Shown here in pieces: positions 1 through 8,603 of a DNA stretch of 22,047 bases. A program made the translations under genes and the position numbers. The notes beneath the pieces are model-generated. The model saw only the letters and a program-made list of their open reading frames with translations, had not been told where the DNA came from and searched no databases. Source of the DNA: Ascoidea tarda (nom. inval.) (taxonomy: Eukaryota > Ascomycota > Saccharomycetes > Ascoideales > Ascoideaceae); assembly GCA_030560485.1 (NCBI GenBank), contig JAKTTS010000252.1, positions 1 to 22,047 on the forward strand, read 5' to 3'. Position 1 is the first letter of the stretch, and the number at the start of each line of letters is the position of its first letter.

Positions 1-529
1 GAAATCCTTTCCGAATGTAATTAATATCTTTTAATTCGATAATAATTTTATAAATACCAGTGTTGACGAAATATAGCCAATGATCAGATAAGATGTAACA
101 GTTTTTCTGGGGCAAGTAAATATTAATATTTTTACTAAATAAAAGATGAGAAATATAAGGGTAAAAACGCTCTTTCAAATGATATAGAAATGTGCTCCAT
201 GTTATGATCTTATTGAGTTTATCATATAGTGAAATTTCAGAAGTGGGCAAATGAGGAAAATTCTGAATTTTAACAAAAAGAATTTTATTTTTATTGTTAT
301 TCTCAGCTATTTGATTTCTTGTTAGATCAGATACAAGTGAATTAGCAAGAGTTCTCGTAGATGAAGATAAGGTTGTAGGTGTATCTGAAATTGAATCAGA
401 ATCAAAATCAGAATCTTTATTGGGGTTTGGCCTAAAAAACCCAGCAAAATTCTGATTGTTATCAGTAACATCACTCTTTTTAATATTTGTCCATGGAGCT
501 GGATAGAATGGATAATAATTTTCGGACAT
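1..529 (-). CDS. Unrecognised protein, N-terminal part (cut by left edge)
   Basis: An open frame on the minus strand starts at an ATG (read from 529 to 527) and stays open for 176 codons to the window edge, so the 3' end is missing. The product begins MSENYYPFYPAPWTNIKK, followed by a low-complexity acidic and Ser/Thr-rich stretch (roughly residues 30-75). A more ordinary folded-looking part follows, rich in aromatic and hydrophobic residues, including WSTFLYHLKERFYPYISHLL and LSDHWLYFVNTGIYKIIIEL. I see no signal peptide, membrane segment or domain that I can name. Codon use matches the other genes here and no CTG codon is present. It is divergent from CWC21 across a 1.17-kb spacer. It is probably a real gene because 176 codons without a stop in such AT-rich DNA is unlikely and the composition is protein-like. 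Function unknown. Confidence 0.72.
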   Translation of the reverse strand, partial: MSENYYPFYPAPWTNIKKSDVTDNNQNFAGFFRPNPNKDSDFDSDSISDTPTTLSSSTRTLANSLVSDLTRNQIAENNNKNKILFVKIQNFPHLPTSEISLYDKLNKIITWSTFLYHLKERFYPYISHLLFSKNINIYLPQKNCYILSDHWLYFVNTGIYKIIIELKDINYIRKGF

Positions 530-1572
530 GGTTAATAGTCTGCTGTTATATCTTAAAAATGTTTAATTGAAAAACTATGATTCTATATCTCAGCAAAATT
601 TACTGAGGAAAAGGGAAAATCAAAGAGTATTTATATTAAAAGTTGAGAATAGACAATAGAAATAAGAATTTTTTTGAGACCATCAACAATAAATTGGCAT
701 CTGCAAAAGCCTTTAAATGTTACTCAATATTGATAGATTTGAAGTATAAAAAGGACATGAGACAGTGAGGTCATAATAACTCGATCATAAGGAGACAACC
801 AGAAGCAAGATGCATGACAGGAACTGGTCTTGAGCATGGTTGTGTCGCATTAATAGGAAATAAATAACACTCATTAGTCAGATGTACAGGCAGCAGATCG
901 ATGTTTGCTCAATTATATTATAATCACTTCTGCTTTGGGATACATCACCGATTCGCTGCAACTATCACATCCGCATTTGATTGTTCTCACTAGATCTTCT
1001 CGGCGATCTAAAAGCATGCATGTCGATAAGAGTTGTGCAGTATCCAGAAGGAGGCTGCGTTGCTACCAAGCGGGAAATAGCTGCTGAACGTATCCAGTGC
1101 AGTGGATCAATCCATTGAGTCTCCGCGTTCATCCGCTTCGTCCGCTTACCATGTACTCTCTATTCTGTGTCTTATTTCTTTTCGCTGAGCTTGAGAAAAC
1201 CATACGATATAGCAGATAATAGGCATTTAACATGATTTTATTTTGATTTTCTTTTGGTTTTCTTTTGGTTTTCTTTTGATTTTTCTTGTTCTCACCGAAC
1301 AAACAAAAAACACTGACTGGAAAGCGTCAGATAAACAAGAGTGACGTACCACACAGGTGGAATGAAAGAGACACAGATTTCTGCATTAAACATTACCCGC
1401 ACTTAGGTTGTGCTTATCTTGAGAGTCTATCCTTTCTAAGGTGGGCAACGTGACGTCTGAACACTCGTTTCCCCTTGGAAATAAGCCATACTTGCTAATC
1501 TATAGTCTTACAGTTGTATCCTACACGTTTCTACTCTAATTTCTCACACTACTTACCTCTAGAATACGTACC

Positions 1573-1580
1573 TATAAAAT
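1573..1580 (+). promoter_or_regulatory. TATA box of CWC21
   Basis: TATAAAAT lies about 115-120 bp upstream of the CWC21 start codon, a usual spacing for yeast promoters. Confidence 0.5.
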
Positions 1581-1595
1581 GAAGTATAATTTTTA

Positions 1596-1603
1596 GTCAC
1601 GTG
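1596..1603. promoter_or_regulatory. Cbf1/Pho4-type E-box (GTCACGTG)
   Basis: GTCACGTG matches the RTCACRTG consensus bound by Cbf1. It sits just downstream of the TATA box and about 90 bp before CWC21. No AT-rich CDEII-like block with a CDEIII motif accompanies it, so I read it as a transcription-factor site rather than a centromere element. Confidence 0.45.
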
Positions 1604-1694
1604 TATCAAATCTCAACAGCTTAAAGCCAATATCTCTACTGGATGATGGATTACAATTAATCACCATCCCACATTGCCATCAAAAACTCTTCAA

Positions 1695-2507
1695 ATGTCG
1701 TATAATGGTATAGGTTTATCTACAGCCAGAGGGTCTGCAACCAATGGTTATATCCAGCGAAACATTTCCAACAGGTCTCAGACAGACCCACACCAAAGGA
1801 ACTATTATGAAAGACGAAAATACTTGAAAGAGAAAAATGAATTGGAAAAAAAAAAGGCGCTAAAGACTTTGAATTTTAAAGGTGATAAGGAGATTCTATT
1901 GCATGAAAAAAAGAGATTGATCCAAATTAAATGCATGGAGCTACAAGAACAACTAGAAGATGAACAAGAAAATGGCAATGAAGCTTTGACTGATGAAATT
2001 ATTTCACAAAAAGTAAATGACTTAAAATCTAAATTATTTGAAATGTTTAATAAAAATGAGGATAGTATATTAGAGAATCATTTAAGTCAATCTTACAAAA
2101 ATGGAAATAATAGACATAAAACTCCCACAACAACAAATAAGAACCTTCACTTGGCTTCAAAAAAATTTAATTCTCATCAATTGGCTGCTAAAAAAGCACA
2201 AGAAAATCAAAGATTTAAAGATTCAATGCAAATTAATTTTGTCCAAAAAAGTTACGATAATGGGTATCACAGTCACAATCAACAACAGATACATAATCAT
2301 GATACCGAAAATACTAAAACCGAAAATACACCGACTCAACAGAAAGATGCGAACACTTTTTTGCTCAAAAAACCCGAACTTCCTAATCAAATCGACAACT
2401 TCTATAATCTCACTTTCAATAATCAAAAAAAGGCTCATGACTTTAAAAAAATCCAGAAAGAGTCACTTAAATTTTTAGATTCAATCAAAGAAGACTTTTA
2501 TGGTTAA
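1695..2507 (+). CDS. CWC21: Pre-mRNA-splicing factor Cwc21 (SRRM2/SRm300 N-terminal homologue)
   Basis: This 270-residue protein begins MSYNGIGLSTARGSATNGYI, the hallmark N-terminus of Cwc21 and of metazoan SRRM2, which threads into the catalytic core of the spliceosome. Residues about 63-118 form the charged helical cwf21 domain (ILLHEKKRLIQIKCMELQEQ and following), which in the family binds Prp8 and Snu114. The rest, residues about 120-270, is Asn/Gln/Lys-rich and probably disordered. At 270 residues it is about twice the length of the baker's yeast protein (135), owing to this tail. The start is set by conservation: the frame is open seven codons further upstream, but only from a TTG, and homology begins exactly at this ATG. 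A TATA box and an E-box lie upstream. The protein is nuclear and acts in active spliceosomes. Identification rests on motif recognition. Confidence 0.93.
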   Translation: MSYNGIGLSTARGSATNGYIQRNISNRSQTDPHQRNYYERRKYLKEKNELEKKKALKTLNFKGDKEILLHEKKRLIQIKCMELQEQLEDEQENGNEALTDEIISQKVNDLKSKLFEMFNKNEDSILENHLSQSYKNGNNRHKTPTTTNKNLHLASKKFNSHQLAAKKAQENQRFKDSMQINFVQKSYDNGYHSHNQQQIHNHDTENTKTENTPTQQKDANTFLLKKPELPNQIDNFYNLTFNNQKKAHDFKKIQKESLKFLDSIKEDFYG

Positions 2508-2781
2508 AAAGTTAGAAAAAAAAAATTTTTCTTTGATCCACAACTCTGGTTTCAACTGTATTTTCTATTAAAAACATTTTTTTCTCTAATCACAAGCTTG
2601 TGTTTTATAGCTTCAAAAGGTTTTCTTTTTTTTGTGATTCAGATTTCTACTGAATTTTCTTGTATATTACTAATATTTTGATCATGAATTGGTTTTTTTA
2701 TATTAGATCTAGCTTTAGCCCTGCGTTTGGTCAGGTTTTGGTTTTTTCTGCTTCAGCTATTCTTTTGAAAATTAATTATTT

Positions 2782-2828
2782 CTTTTTTTTTCTTTTTTTT
2801 CTTTTTTTTCTTTTTTTTCTTTTTTTTC
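2782..2828. repeat. 9-bp T8C minisatellite
   Basis: C residues at 2782, 2792, 2801, 2810, 2819 and 2828 separate runs of eight or nine T, giving a pyrimidine-only array with a 9-bp period. It lies about 150 bp upstream of the next start codon and may act as a nucleosome-excluding poly(dA:dT) promoter element. Confidence 0.85.
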
Positions 2829-2928
2829 TTTTGTTCTTCACATTTAAATCAATTGATATCTCATATTCAACTTAGCTACTTTAGAACATTAGAACAAAAA
2901 AAAAGGACAACAAAAGTAGTTATAACAG

Positions 2929-2931
<3 letters not shown>

Positions 2932-2976
<45 letters not shown>
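2932..2976. repeat. (ATA)15 microsatellite abutting a start codon
   Basis: Fifteen ATA units end directly at the ATG at 2977. In the frame of the gene the repeat reads as Ile codons, but an in-frame TAA at 2923-2925 and the lack of an upstream ATG place it in the 5' leader. Confidence 0.85.
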
Positions 2977-2979
<3 letters not shown>

Positions 2980-4416
2980 CCTAGTATTTTGTTGAAGATT
3001 AAAAACATATTAAAAAAGAATAATAGAGAAGAAAAACCAACACATAATGATAAGAACTCATTAAAACCTATATATACCCTTGGCTATCATACATTTGAAA
3101 CACCTGCTGAAAAAAATGAAGAACTGTTCAATAATCCCAATATCTGCTCTGTTATAGATCTGCATGAATCGTCTTTATTTATTAATTCTGAAATACATCC
3201 AAACTATAAGCATTCTTTTTTGAAAATCATTAGTCCAACTAGTCAATCACAAAACCACTCCACTCAATATAATGATTTTAAAAGTGTGTTTTCTTTTCCA
3301 TTCAATTATCCAAATCACAACTCAATCCCTTGTACTGATCGAAACCAAAACCAGAACCAAAATTCAAGTTTTGATTTACACAAAATTCACCATTTTTCAA
3401 GTAACCAAAGCGGTAGTTTGAAAGAGATTTCACCTGTATATTCAAACAGAAATTCATATTCAACCGCAAATTCTTGTTCAACTATAAATTCTCATTCAAC
3501 CACAAATTCTTATTCAATTACAAATACTTATTTAAACACAAATCCTCACTCAAACACAGGCTCAATTTCTAACTCTTTTGTTGATTATGAACAAAATTTA
3601 GTTTCAACATCCGATTTAGATTCGAATTTAAATAGCAATGATCCTGAATTTACTGATTTTTCTGCTTTTGCCTTTGAAAACTTTGTTCCTATTACTAATC
3701 CTACTCAACAAACAGTTACAGATCTATCCACACAATATAAAATTCTTATTTCTTACTTTAACCATCCTATCATTAAAACTTGGAGGGATACTGCTTCTAT
3801 ACAAAAACTTGAAAAAAGAAGAAATAGAATAAAAGTTTTGTTAACAGACCAGTTTTCAAATTTGGTTTTTGATGTTATCAATGAAGTTCTCAACAAATTG
3901 AATTCTCCCGGTTTTATACGGCATGAAGGTGATGACGTTCTCAAATCTAATGAAATCACTAATAATTTCATTGTCAATTCATTGTTTGCAACTGAAAACA
4001 TCGAAAATAAAATTTATATTAAAAATCAAATTAATAAAGATAAAGGTGATGAAAATATTGAAGAATTCAAAAAAAAAAGACGAGAGGAAAATCCAAAAGA
4101 AAATACTGAAAGACAACTTGCTAGATCAAAACTTTCTGTTCTATCCCGTAAAAGATTTAACGAATTAGCTTTTGACATTTTGGTTGATATTAAAGAAAGA
4201 GGTTTGTGTCATTTATCTGATGAATTAATTCACAATGTGCAAACGATTAAACAATCTGAAAAACAAAGAATTAATTGTGTTCTTGATGATGACAATTACG
4301 GCAAAAATAACAAATACAGAGATCTCTATGAACTCAATCCTAATCCAATTCGTGATTGCAATGGAACAAATAACGAGACTTGTAATAATGATGGTGGCGG
4401 CCAAACTACATGCTAA
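2977..4416 (+). CDS. Short Spa2/Sph1-like polarity protein with two GIT/SHD-type repeats
   Basis: The 479-residue protein has a long disordered N-terminal half. Two related repeats then resemble the Spa2 homology domain (SHD-I/GIT repeat) of polarisome scaffolds: residues about 280-306 (RRNRIKVLLTDQFSNLVFDV...) and 382-408 (ARSKLSVLSRKRFNELAFDI...). They fit the family pattern of basic residue, KL, LS, F-x-x-L, DV/DI, then a charged helix. In Spa2 these repeats contact the MAP kinase kinases Ste7 and Mkk1 and support polarised growth at the bud tip. Here the two copies are separated by about 75 residues instead of being nearly adjacent, and there is no long C-terminal half with coiled coil and SHD-II, so the protein is far shorter than Spa2 (over 1,400 residues). 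It ends in an acidic, Asn-rich tail with several Cys. It could be a degenerate paralogue or a partial duplicate. Residues 159-194 are a hexapeptide repeat. It carries two of the three CTG codons found in the window (codons 50 and 62). Confidence 0.6.
3451..3558 (+). repeat. 18-bp coding minisatellite (NSxSTx hexapeptide, six copies)
   Basis: Inside the Spa2-like gene an 18-bp unit is repeated six times and encodes NSYSTA, NSCSTI, NSHSTT, NSYSIT, NTYLNT and NPHSNT. The array keeps the reading frame and decays towards its 3' end. Ser/Thr-rich disordered repeats like this often vary in copy number between strains. Confidence 0.85.
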
Positions 4417-5640
4417 ATAAGTAGCTCTGAATCAAACCATTTGGGTTTGTGAAAGTTATCTAGCTGAAATGTTTTAGATTCAATCGCATCAAGATTAACA
4501 CACTTGCTCAATAACTTTGACAAATAGGCTGGATTTATTTTATTATTCTGGTCACCTAATTTAATCAGAAAGTTTTTTTTGAATACATCTGGCAACTCAC
4601 CAATCAATGATTTAAGATTAAATGAAAGCTGCTTATTATTATCATGAAGTGAGATTTGACGTTAATTCACCAATATGCAATATTCAAACATTAACATATT
4701 TTTTTGTCATTCTCCTTAGTGATTATCAATTTTACCCCAATTTTTGGATTCATAAATTTGGGTTCATATTCATTATATTTATCATATTTTTTAACATAGT
4801 TGTTAAATCCTTAAAAACAGCTTTATTTGAGAATAATAGGATCCAGTTGACCAAATCATCTTGTGAAATATAATTCTTTGTTTTTTTAAAAATCAGAAAG
4901 AACTTTTTGTATGATTGTTTCATATCCCCAAGTACTGCCAACCTTGACAAAAAATTTTGGATGGTTTTCTCTTGAAACAATAACATCTGGCTGAGTATAA
5001 TACTTTTATAAGCATTTGTTTTCAATGATTAGTTTGACTTAATTGATGGTCTCACATACATTTTTTTCACCCATGTTTTAATCTTTTTTTTTATTGTCGA
5101 TTTAATTTCATCCCTGAAATAAAATCCTGTTTCTTCATGTTCTCTGTTTTTGTATCTCATGCGGCCTTTTAATATTGTATTCAATTTTAATGAACCAGCC
5201 AAAATGTAAAATTCCTTTTTCATTCATTTTATGCAACATTTCTCCATTTAATGAATTATATTGTCTGGGTCAACACCACTGAGAACTATTTTATAATTTG
5301 CATTTTGATGGTGATTTCTAACACACCTACAATTTTTGTTCTTAGATGGGCTTTTTTCAAATGCTGAGATTGAATTTATAAAATAGCATCTTCACCATCA
5401 AAGAAATCCTCTCTTCCAGGATCAGAAATTAACCACAATTTCAAATGGTTTCCATAAAGATCAAATATAACTACCTAGTTTATTATTTCATCTGCAATTA
5501 GCTTTGATTATTGTTAAAATTGCTTGATATTGTATTCTGAGAAACTGGCACATTTGACAATTTTTTTTTTGAGCCTTGCAATCATTAAAGAAAGTTGGCA
5601 AAGTTATTAAAGAAAAGCTGTTTTTAAATCAAACCACCTA
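4413..5640 (-). pseudogene. Decayed protein-coding remnant, family not recognised
   Basis: Several protein-like stretches lie in a row on the minus strand in changing frames, the longest at 4750-5025, 5029-5223 and 4413-4607, with shorter ones up to about 5460 and possibly 5640. They contain residues that random AT-rich DNA rarely yields, such as SDPGREDFFDGED and HKPKWFDSELL. Together they suggest one old gene of several hundred codons that has accumulated at least five breaks. I cannot name the family; a lost host gene or a captured foreign (plasmid- or virus-like) gene are both possible. The remnant's last stop overlaps the tail of the Spa2-like gene on the other strand. The upstream limit is uncertain, and 5640-5842 holds nothing I can support. 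Confidence 0.5.
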
Positions 5641-5842
5641 TTACTTTATCAGCAATCTTTCATGCAAACTAGAAAAATACAAAAATAAAAATGAAATATC
5701 TGATAAAATTGATGTCACTCGTTAAATATCGTCTGATTAATTATTTAAAAGTATAAAGAAAAACAAATATAGGATAAAAATTTTCATTGTAAGTGTGAGC
5801 TACAATATGAGAATATAGAACAATAGAAAGGTGTTATTTTGT

Positions 5843-8119
5843 TTACGTTTTTATTATATCTACTCTGGCTCTTTTCCAAACATTGTGTATATACAATTCA
5901 TCATCATCACCATCATCTTCAATCTTTGTAACCCCACTGGAATCTGGGTCTGGAGGATCAATTGACAAAACTGCGTAGTTTCCGGTATGATTGTTTTTCA
6001 TCAATGAACCTGGGTTAACGAAGATTACATTTTTTACAACTCTTGCAAATGAATTTAGTTCAGATGGTATTATTATAATATCTGGTATTACTTCTGAAAA
6101 CTCTGATAATCCCATATATGGCAAATCCAAATCCGAGCCAGAGATGTGTTCTGAATTTTCATCAGCTGTCAAACTTTTAATATCATTTCCTCTTTCAATT
6201 GACTGATTTTTGATCGTTTTCTTTGTTTTTAACCCCCCTGGAAACAATGGATAGTACTTGCGTTGTTCTAAAAGATGATTTGAAATTCTATCAAATCGAT
6301 TTTCTTTTGATAAATCACCTTTACAAACATCTTTAAAGTCCTTATAAACGTCATTGTTTGAAACACCAACATTGATTTCATTTATTTGAAATGAGGAAGG
6401 GTTTGGAAAGCATTTGAAATTTTTTGGCAAGTTCAAAAATTTTCTGTCAAAGTTGGTTTGTGGATAAGATGGATGATTAGATGTTGCGTCTTTCAATGAA
6501 GGAATTAAAACTACCTGAATTTTATTATTAATTTCTTTTAATATTGATATGATAATAAACTTGAAAACTTCATCTAGAGTTCTTAGTTTTTGTTTAAAAG
6601 CAATTTTTAAATTATTAGAATTATTAGAATTATCATCGGCAATTGAGCCGTCATAAATTTTTGAATGTGTTATATCAATAAACGGACCAAATAGTATAAC
6701 CAAATGAGGTTTTATTTCATTATTAATTTTATCAACTATGTTTTTCAAATTCTCAAAACTTAAATTATTATTTGTTGTGTAAGGGCCTGAGATGACCATT
6801 ATCTTTAGTTTATTACTTTTTAAATTAATTGTATACTCTTCTAATTCATCTTTGGTGGAAGCTGGAGCACCTAGTAATGGCAATCCAACAACTTCGTTAA
6901 CAATAAATGATTGACCACTGATATTTTTTCCTTTAAAGGCTATAATTTGGCCAGGAAAGAAAGAATAGTTGTTTAAATTCGATAAATTTAATGAAATTCT
7001 GTTACCAATACCGGAAATTCTTGAGGTTTCTAAGCTCAAAGAGTTTGAATTTAAAATTGTGTCAAAGTCTGATATTGGGGAATCGGAAACTATTCTGCCA
7101 ACAGTTATAATTTCATCTTGAGAGGAAATTGTTGGATTTCCAAATTGATCATTGGAGAAATTGTAATGACTTGATATCAATCGAGTGAAAATATCGATTT
7201 GTTCATCCAAGTAATCTGCTGATTCCAACAATTTAATTCTCATTGATCTAAAGTTGTATTTTTTTTGATTAAAGTTTGCTGTTATTTTAATTGGATTTAA
7301 GTCTACTTCTGGATTGAAAGATTTGTGATCAAATCCACTTGAAGGAAGTATGTGAGAATTTAAAGATTGGATTATTCTACCAGAGGTATAGGCAGAATTT
7401 GAAGTGGAGTCAATTGATTGATCAAGTTTTTCAGACGAATTAAAAAACTGATTTGATGTTTGTGATTTTTTTTTAATTGGAGAGGAACTGAAAACGCCAT
7501 TATCGTTATCATCATCGTTGTCACCATCCACATCGATATTGGTATTTTGTGGGTGAGAAGCTAGAGTGGGTAGAGGTATTGAATTCAAGTTTTTTCTTTT
7601 GACTGAGACACTAATTGGGGAAGATTGATTTGATCTTTTCTTTGATAAGTTTGGGAGATTTAAGTTTGGGGATAAGGGCAAGTAATTTGGAAACATAGGA
7701 TTTGTATTTGGAGAAGAGGTTACATTTCTATTTCTGTTTCTGTTCAAGTTTATATTCAAATTTGATCTGATCATTGATTTCTTGACAGAATTATTTAGCA
7801 ATTTTTTTTTATTTTCTGAATTTTTTTCGATCTTTTTTATAATATAGTCTTGCAATTTCCCCAAGTTGGCTGAATTAAGTGGAATATTAGCAGTGGATTT
7901 ATGAAATTCGTTGTTTAGCGAATTGCTTCTATGGTCAAAAGCATCAAGAAGCTCATCACCTTTTGTAACGCAAAACGATTCCCAATTAATAAATAACTGT
8001 TCAACATCAAAATTGAATAGTTGAATAATACTTTGACATAGTTTTACTATATCATCATTATCAGCCAGCTTACCAAACTTTTTGATGATCTCTTCTCTCA
8101 AAGAAGTTTCGGTTGACAT
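5843..8119 (-). CDS. POL12: DNA polymerase alpha-primase subunit B (Pol12)
   Basis: The 758-residue product is the regulatory B subunit of DNA polymerase alpha-primase, which starts Okazaki fragments and links the polymerase to the replisome and telomere capping. Residues about 5-60 form the helical N-terminal domain (LCQSIIQLFNFDVEQLFINW). Residues 75-280 are a disordered Ser/Asn-rich linker with SP sites and an acidic patch. Residues about 285-430 form the OB fold (KKYNFRSMRIKLLESADYLD; SLSLETSRISGIG; FFPGQIIAFKGKN). Residues about 435-758 form the phosphoesterase-like domain (ILFGPFIDITH, VLIPSLKDATSNHPSYPQ, FPNPSSFQINEINVG) and end in the signature YIHNVWKRARVDIIKT. Metal-ligand residues of active phosphoesterases are degenerate in this family. 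I chose the ATG at 8119; the frame is open 44 codons further but only from a TTG, and that extension shows no homology. The protein is slightly longer than the baker's yeast one (705) because of the linker. MCB boxes upstream suggest G1/S expression. Confidence 0.97.
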   Translation of the reverse strand: MSTETSLREEIIKKFGKLADNDDIVKLCQSIIQLFNFDVEQLFINWESFCVTKGDELLDAFDHRSNSLNNEFHKSTANIPLNSANLGKLQDYIIKKIEKNSENKKKLLNNSVKKSMIRSNLNINLNRNRNRNVTSSPNTNPMFPNYLPLSPNLNLPNLSKKRSNQSSPISVSVKRKNLNSIPLPTLASHPQNTNIDVDGDNDDDNDNGVFSSSPIKKKSQTSNQFFNSSEKLDQSIDSTSNSAYTSGRIIQSLNSHILPSSGFDHKSFNPEVDLNPIKITANFNQKKYNFRSMRIKLLESADYLDEQIDIFTRLISSHYNFSNDQFGNPTISSQDEIITVGRIVSDSPISDFDTILNSNSLSLETSRISGIGNRISLNLSNLNNYSFFPGQIIAFKGKNISGQSFIVNEVVGLPLLGAPASTKDELEEYTINLKSNKLKIMVISGPYTTNNNLSFENLKNIVDKINNEIKPHLVILFGPFIDITHSKIYDGSIADDNSNNSNNLKIAFKQKLRTLDEVFKFIIISILKEINNKIQVVLIPSLKDATSNHPSYPQTNFDRKFLNLPKNFKCFPNPSSFQINEINVGVSNNDVYKDFKDVCKGDLSKENRFDRISNHLLEQRKYYPLFPGGLKTKKTIKNQSIERGNDIKSLTADENSEHISGSDLDLPYMGLSEFSEVIPDIIIIPSELNSFARVVKNVIFVNPGSLMKNNHTGNYAVLSIDPPDPDSSGVTKIEDDGDDDELYIHNVWKRARVDIIKT

Positions 8120-8252
8120 GGTAAAAAATAATTTGTTATTCCTGTTGCCGAGCCAGAAGAGTGTGCAGAGTTGAAACTTCTTGTGGTGTTCCAGCCCAAG
8201 CAGATCGAACCAAACCGATATGTTCACATCAGCAGCACTTTCAGCTGCCAAA

Positions 8253-8258
8253 ACGCGT
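8253..8258. promoter_or_regulatory. MCB box (ACGCGT) upstream of POL12
   Basis: ACGCGT is the MBF (Mbp1-Swi6) binding site that drives G1/S transcription of DNA synthesis genes, POL12 included in baker's yeast. It lies about 134 bp upstream of the POL12 ATG. I found only two copies of this hexamer in the window, both here. Confidence 0.7.
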
Positions 8259-8330
8259 CAAGTAGATTTACAGCGTGTTTAGGTCAAAATATTTTTGTAA
8301 AAAAACACAAGTGTCTTCAACTCCAGGAAG

Positions 8331-8336
8331 ACGCGT
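8331..8336. promoter_or_regulatory. Second MCB box, overlapping the tRNA-Gly 5' end
   Basis: A second ACGCGT lies about 212 bp upstream of POL12 and shares its last four bases with the first four bases of the tRNA acceptor stem. It may be a real second MBF site or a chance product of the tRNA sequence. Confidence 0.45.
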
Positions 8337-8403
8337 AAGTGGTTTAATGGTAAAATTCAACGTTGCCATCGTTGGGCTCCCGGTTCGATTCCGGGCTTAC
8401 GCA
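8333..8403 (+). tRNA. tRNA-Gly (anticodon GCC)
   Basis: This is a 71-nt intronless tRNA. The acceptor stem GCGTAAG (8333-8339) pairs perfectly with CTTACGC (8396-8402), followed by discriminator A. The A box TGGTTTAATGG and B box GGTTCGATTCC are intact. The anticodon loop reads TTGCCAT, giving GCC and thus glycine. The sequence is nearly identical to the baker's yeast tRNA-Gly(GCC). No CCA is encoded, as expected in eukaryotes. It is divergent from POL12. No LTR-like repeat flanks it. Confidence 0.98.
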
Positions 8404-8424
8404 TTGAAATAGTTTATTCTTATC

Positions 8425-8429
8425 TTTTT
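8425..8429 (+). terminator. RNA polymerase III terminator
   Basis: A run of five T lies 22 bp after the tRNA and is the first such run downstream; Pol III stops at T runs like this. Confidence 0.6.
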
Positions 8430-8564
8430 ACAAAATTAAGATAAATGCTTTGATACTGCAAAGATGAAAAAATTTTAATGAAAAACATAATTTTTATTAA
8501 TATTCAAGCACTTTTTTCTAGCAAAATTATTTATGGTGAATAAAATAATATATAAAAACAAAAA

Positions 8565-8603
8565 TAAAAAATAAAAAATAAAAAATAAAAAATAAAAATA
8601 AAA
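8565..8603. repeat. TAAAAAA heptamer array
   Basis: T residues at 8565, 8572, 8579, 8586, 8593 and 8599 separate A runs, giving a 7-bp period with a shortened last unit. Confidence 0.8.

Larger units (their letters stand above)
530..1694. promoter_or_regulatory. Divergent intergenic region upstream of CWC21 and the left-edge gene
   Basis: No supported gene lies here; the longest open stretch (905-1087) lacks an ATG and looks like chance. The part from about 930 to 1160 is richer in G+C than its surroundings. Two TGACGT (CRE-like) hexamers lie at 1342-1347 and 1451-1456. A T-rich, roughly 11-bp repeat (TTTTCTTTTGG type, three to four copies) occupies about 1238-1278. I looked for tRNA, snRNA and snoRNA landmarks and saw none. 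Confidence 0.5.
2508..2976. other. Intergenic region with simple repeats
   Basis: This stretch lies between CWC21 and the Spa2-like gene, which are in the same direction. It holds no supported gene; the open frame at 2660-2875 is largely an artefact of the T-rich repeat. The two arrays inside it are listed separately. Confidence 0.6.

Noticed and set aside
905-1087. 60-codon plus-strand open frame
   Set aside because: No ATG at the start, no recognisable product, and it lies inside a divergent promoter region.
1596-1603. Centromere element CDEI (RTCACRTG match)
   Set aside because: No 75-90 bp highly AT-rich block followed by a TCCGAA-type CDEIII lies on either side; a promoter E-box is simpler.
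2660-2875. 71-codon plus-strand frame with poly-Phe/Leu
   Set aside because: Most of it is the T8C repeat read as Phe and Leu codons.
8120-8251. N-terminal extension of POL12 by 44 residues
   Set aside because: It would need a TTG start; homology to the family begins at the ATG at 8119, and the upstream part is the promoter spacer.
8300-8450. Ty/LTR insertion next to the tRNA gene
   Set aside because: tRNA flanks are common targets, so I looked for TG...CA ends and target-site duplications and saw none.
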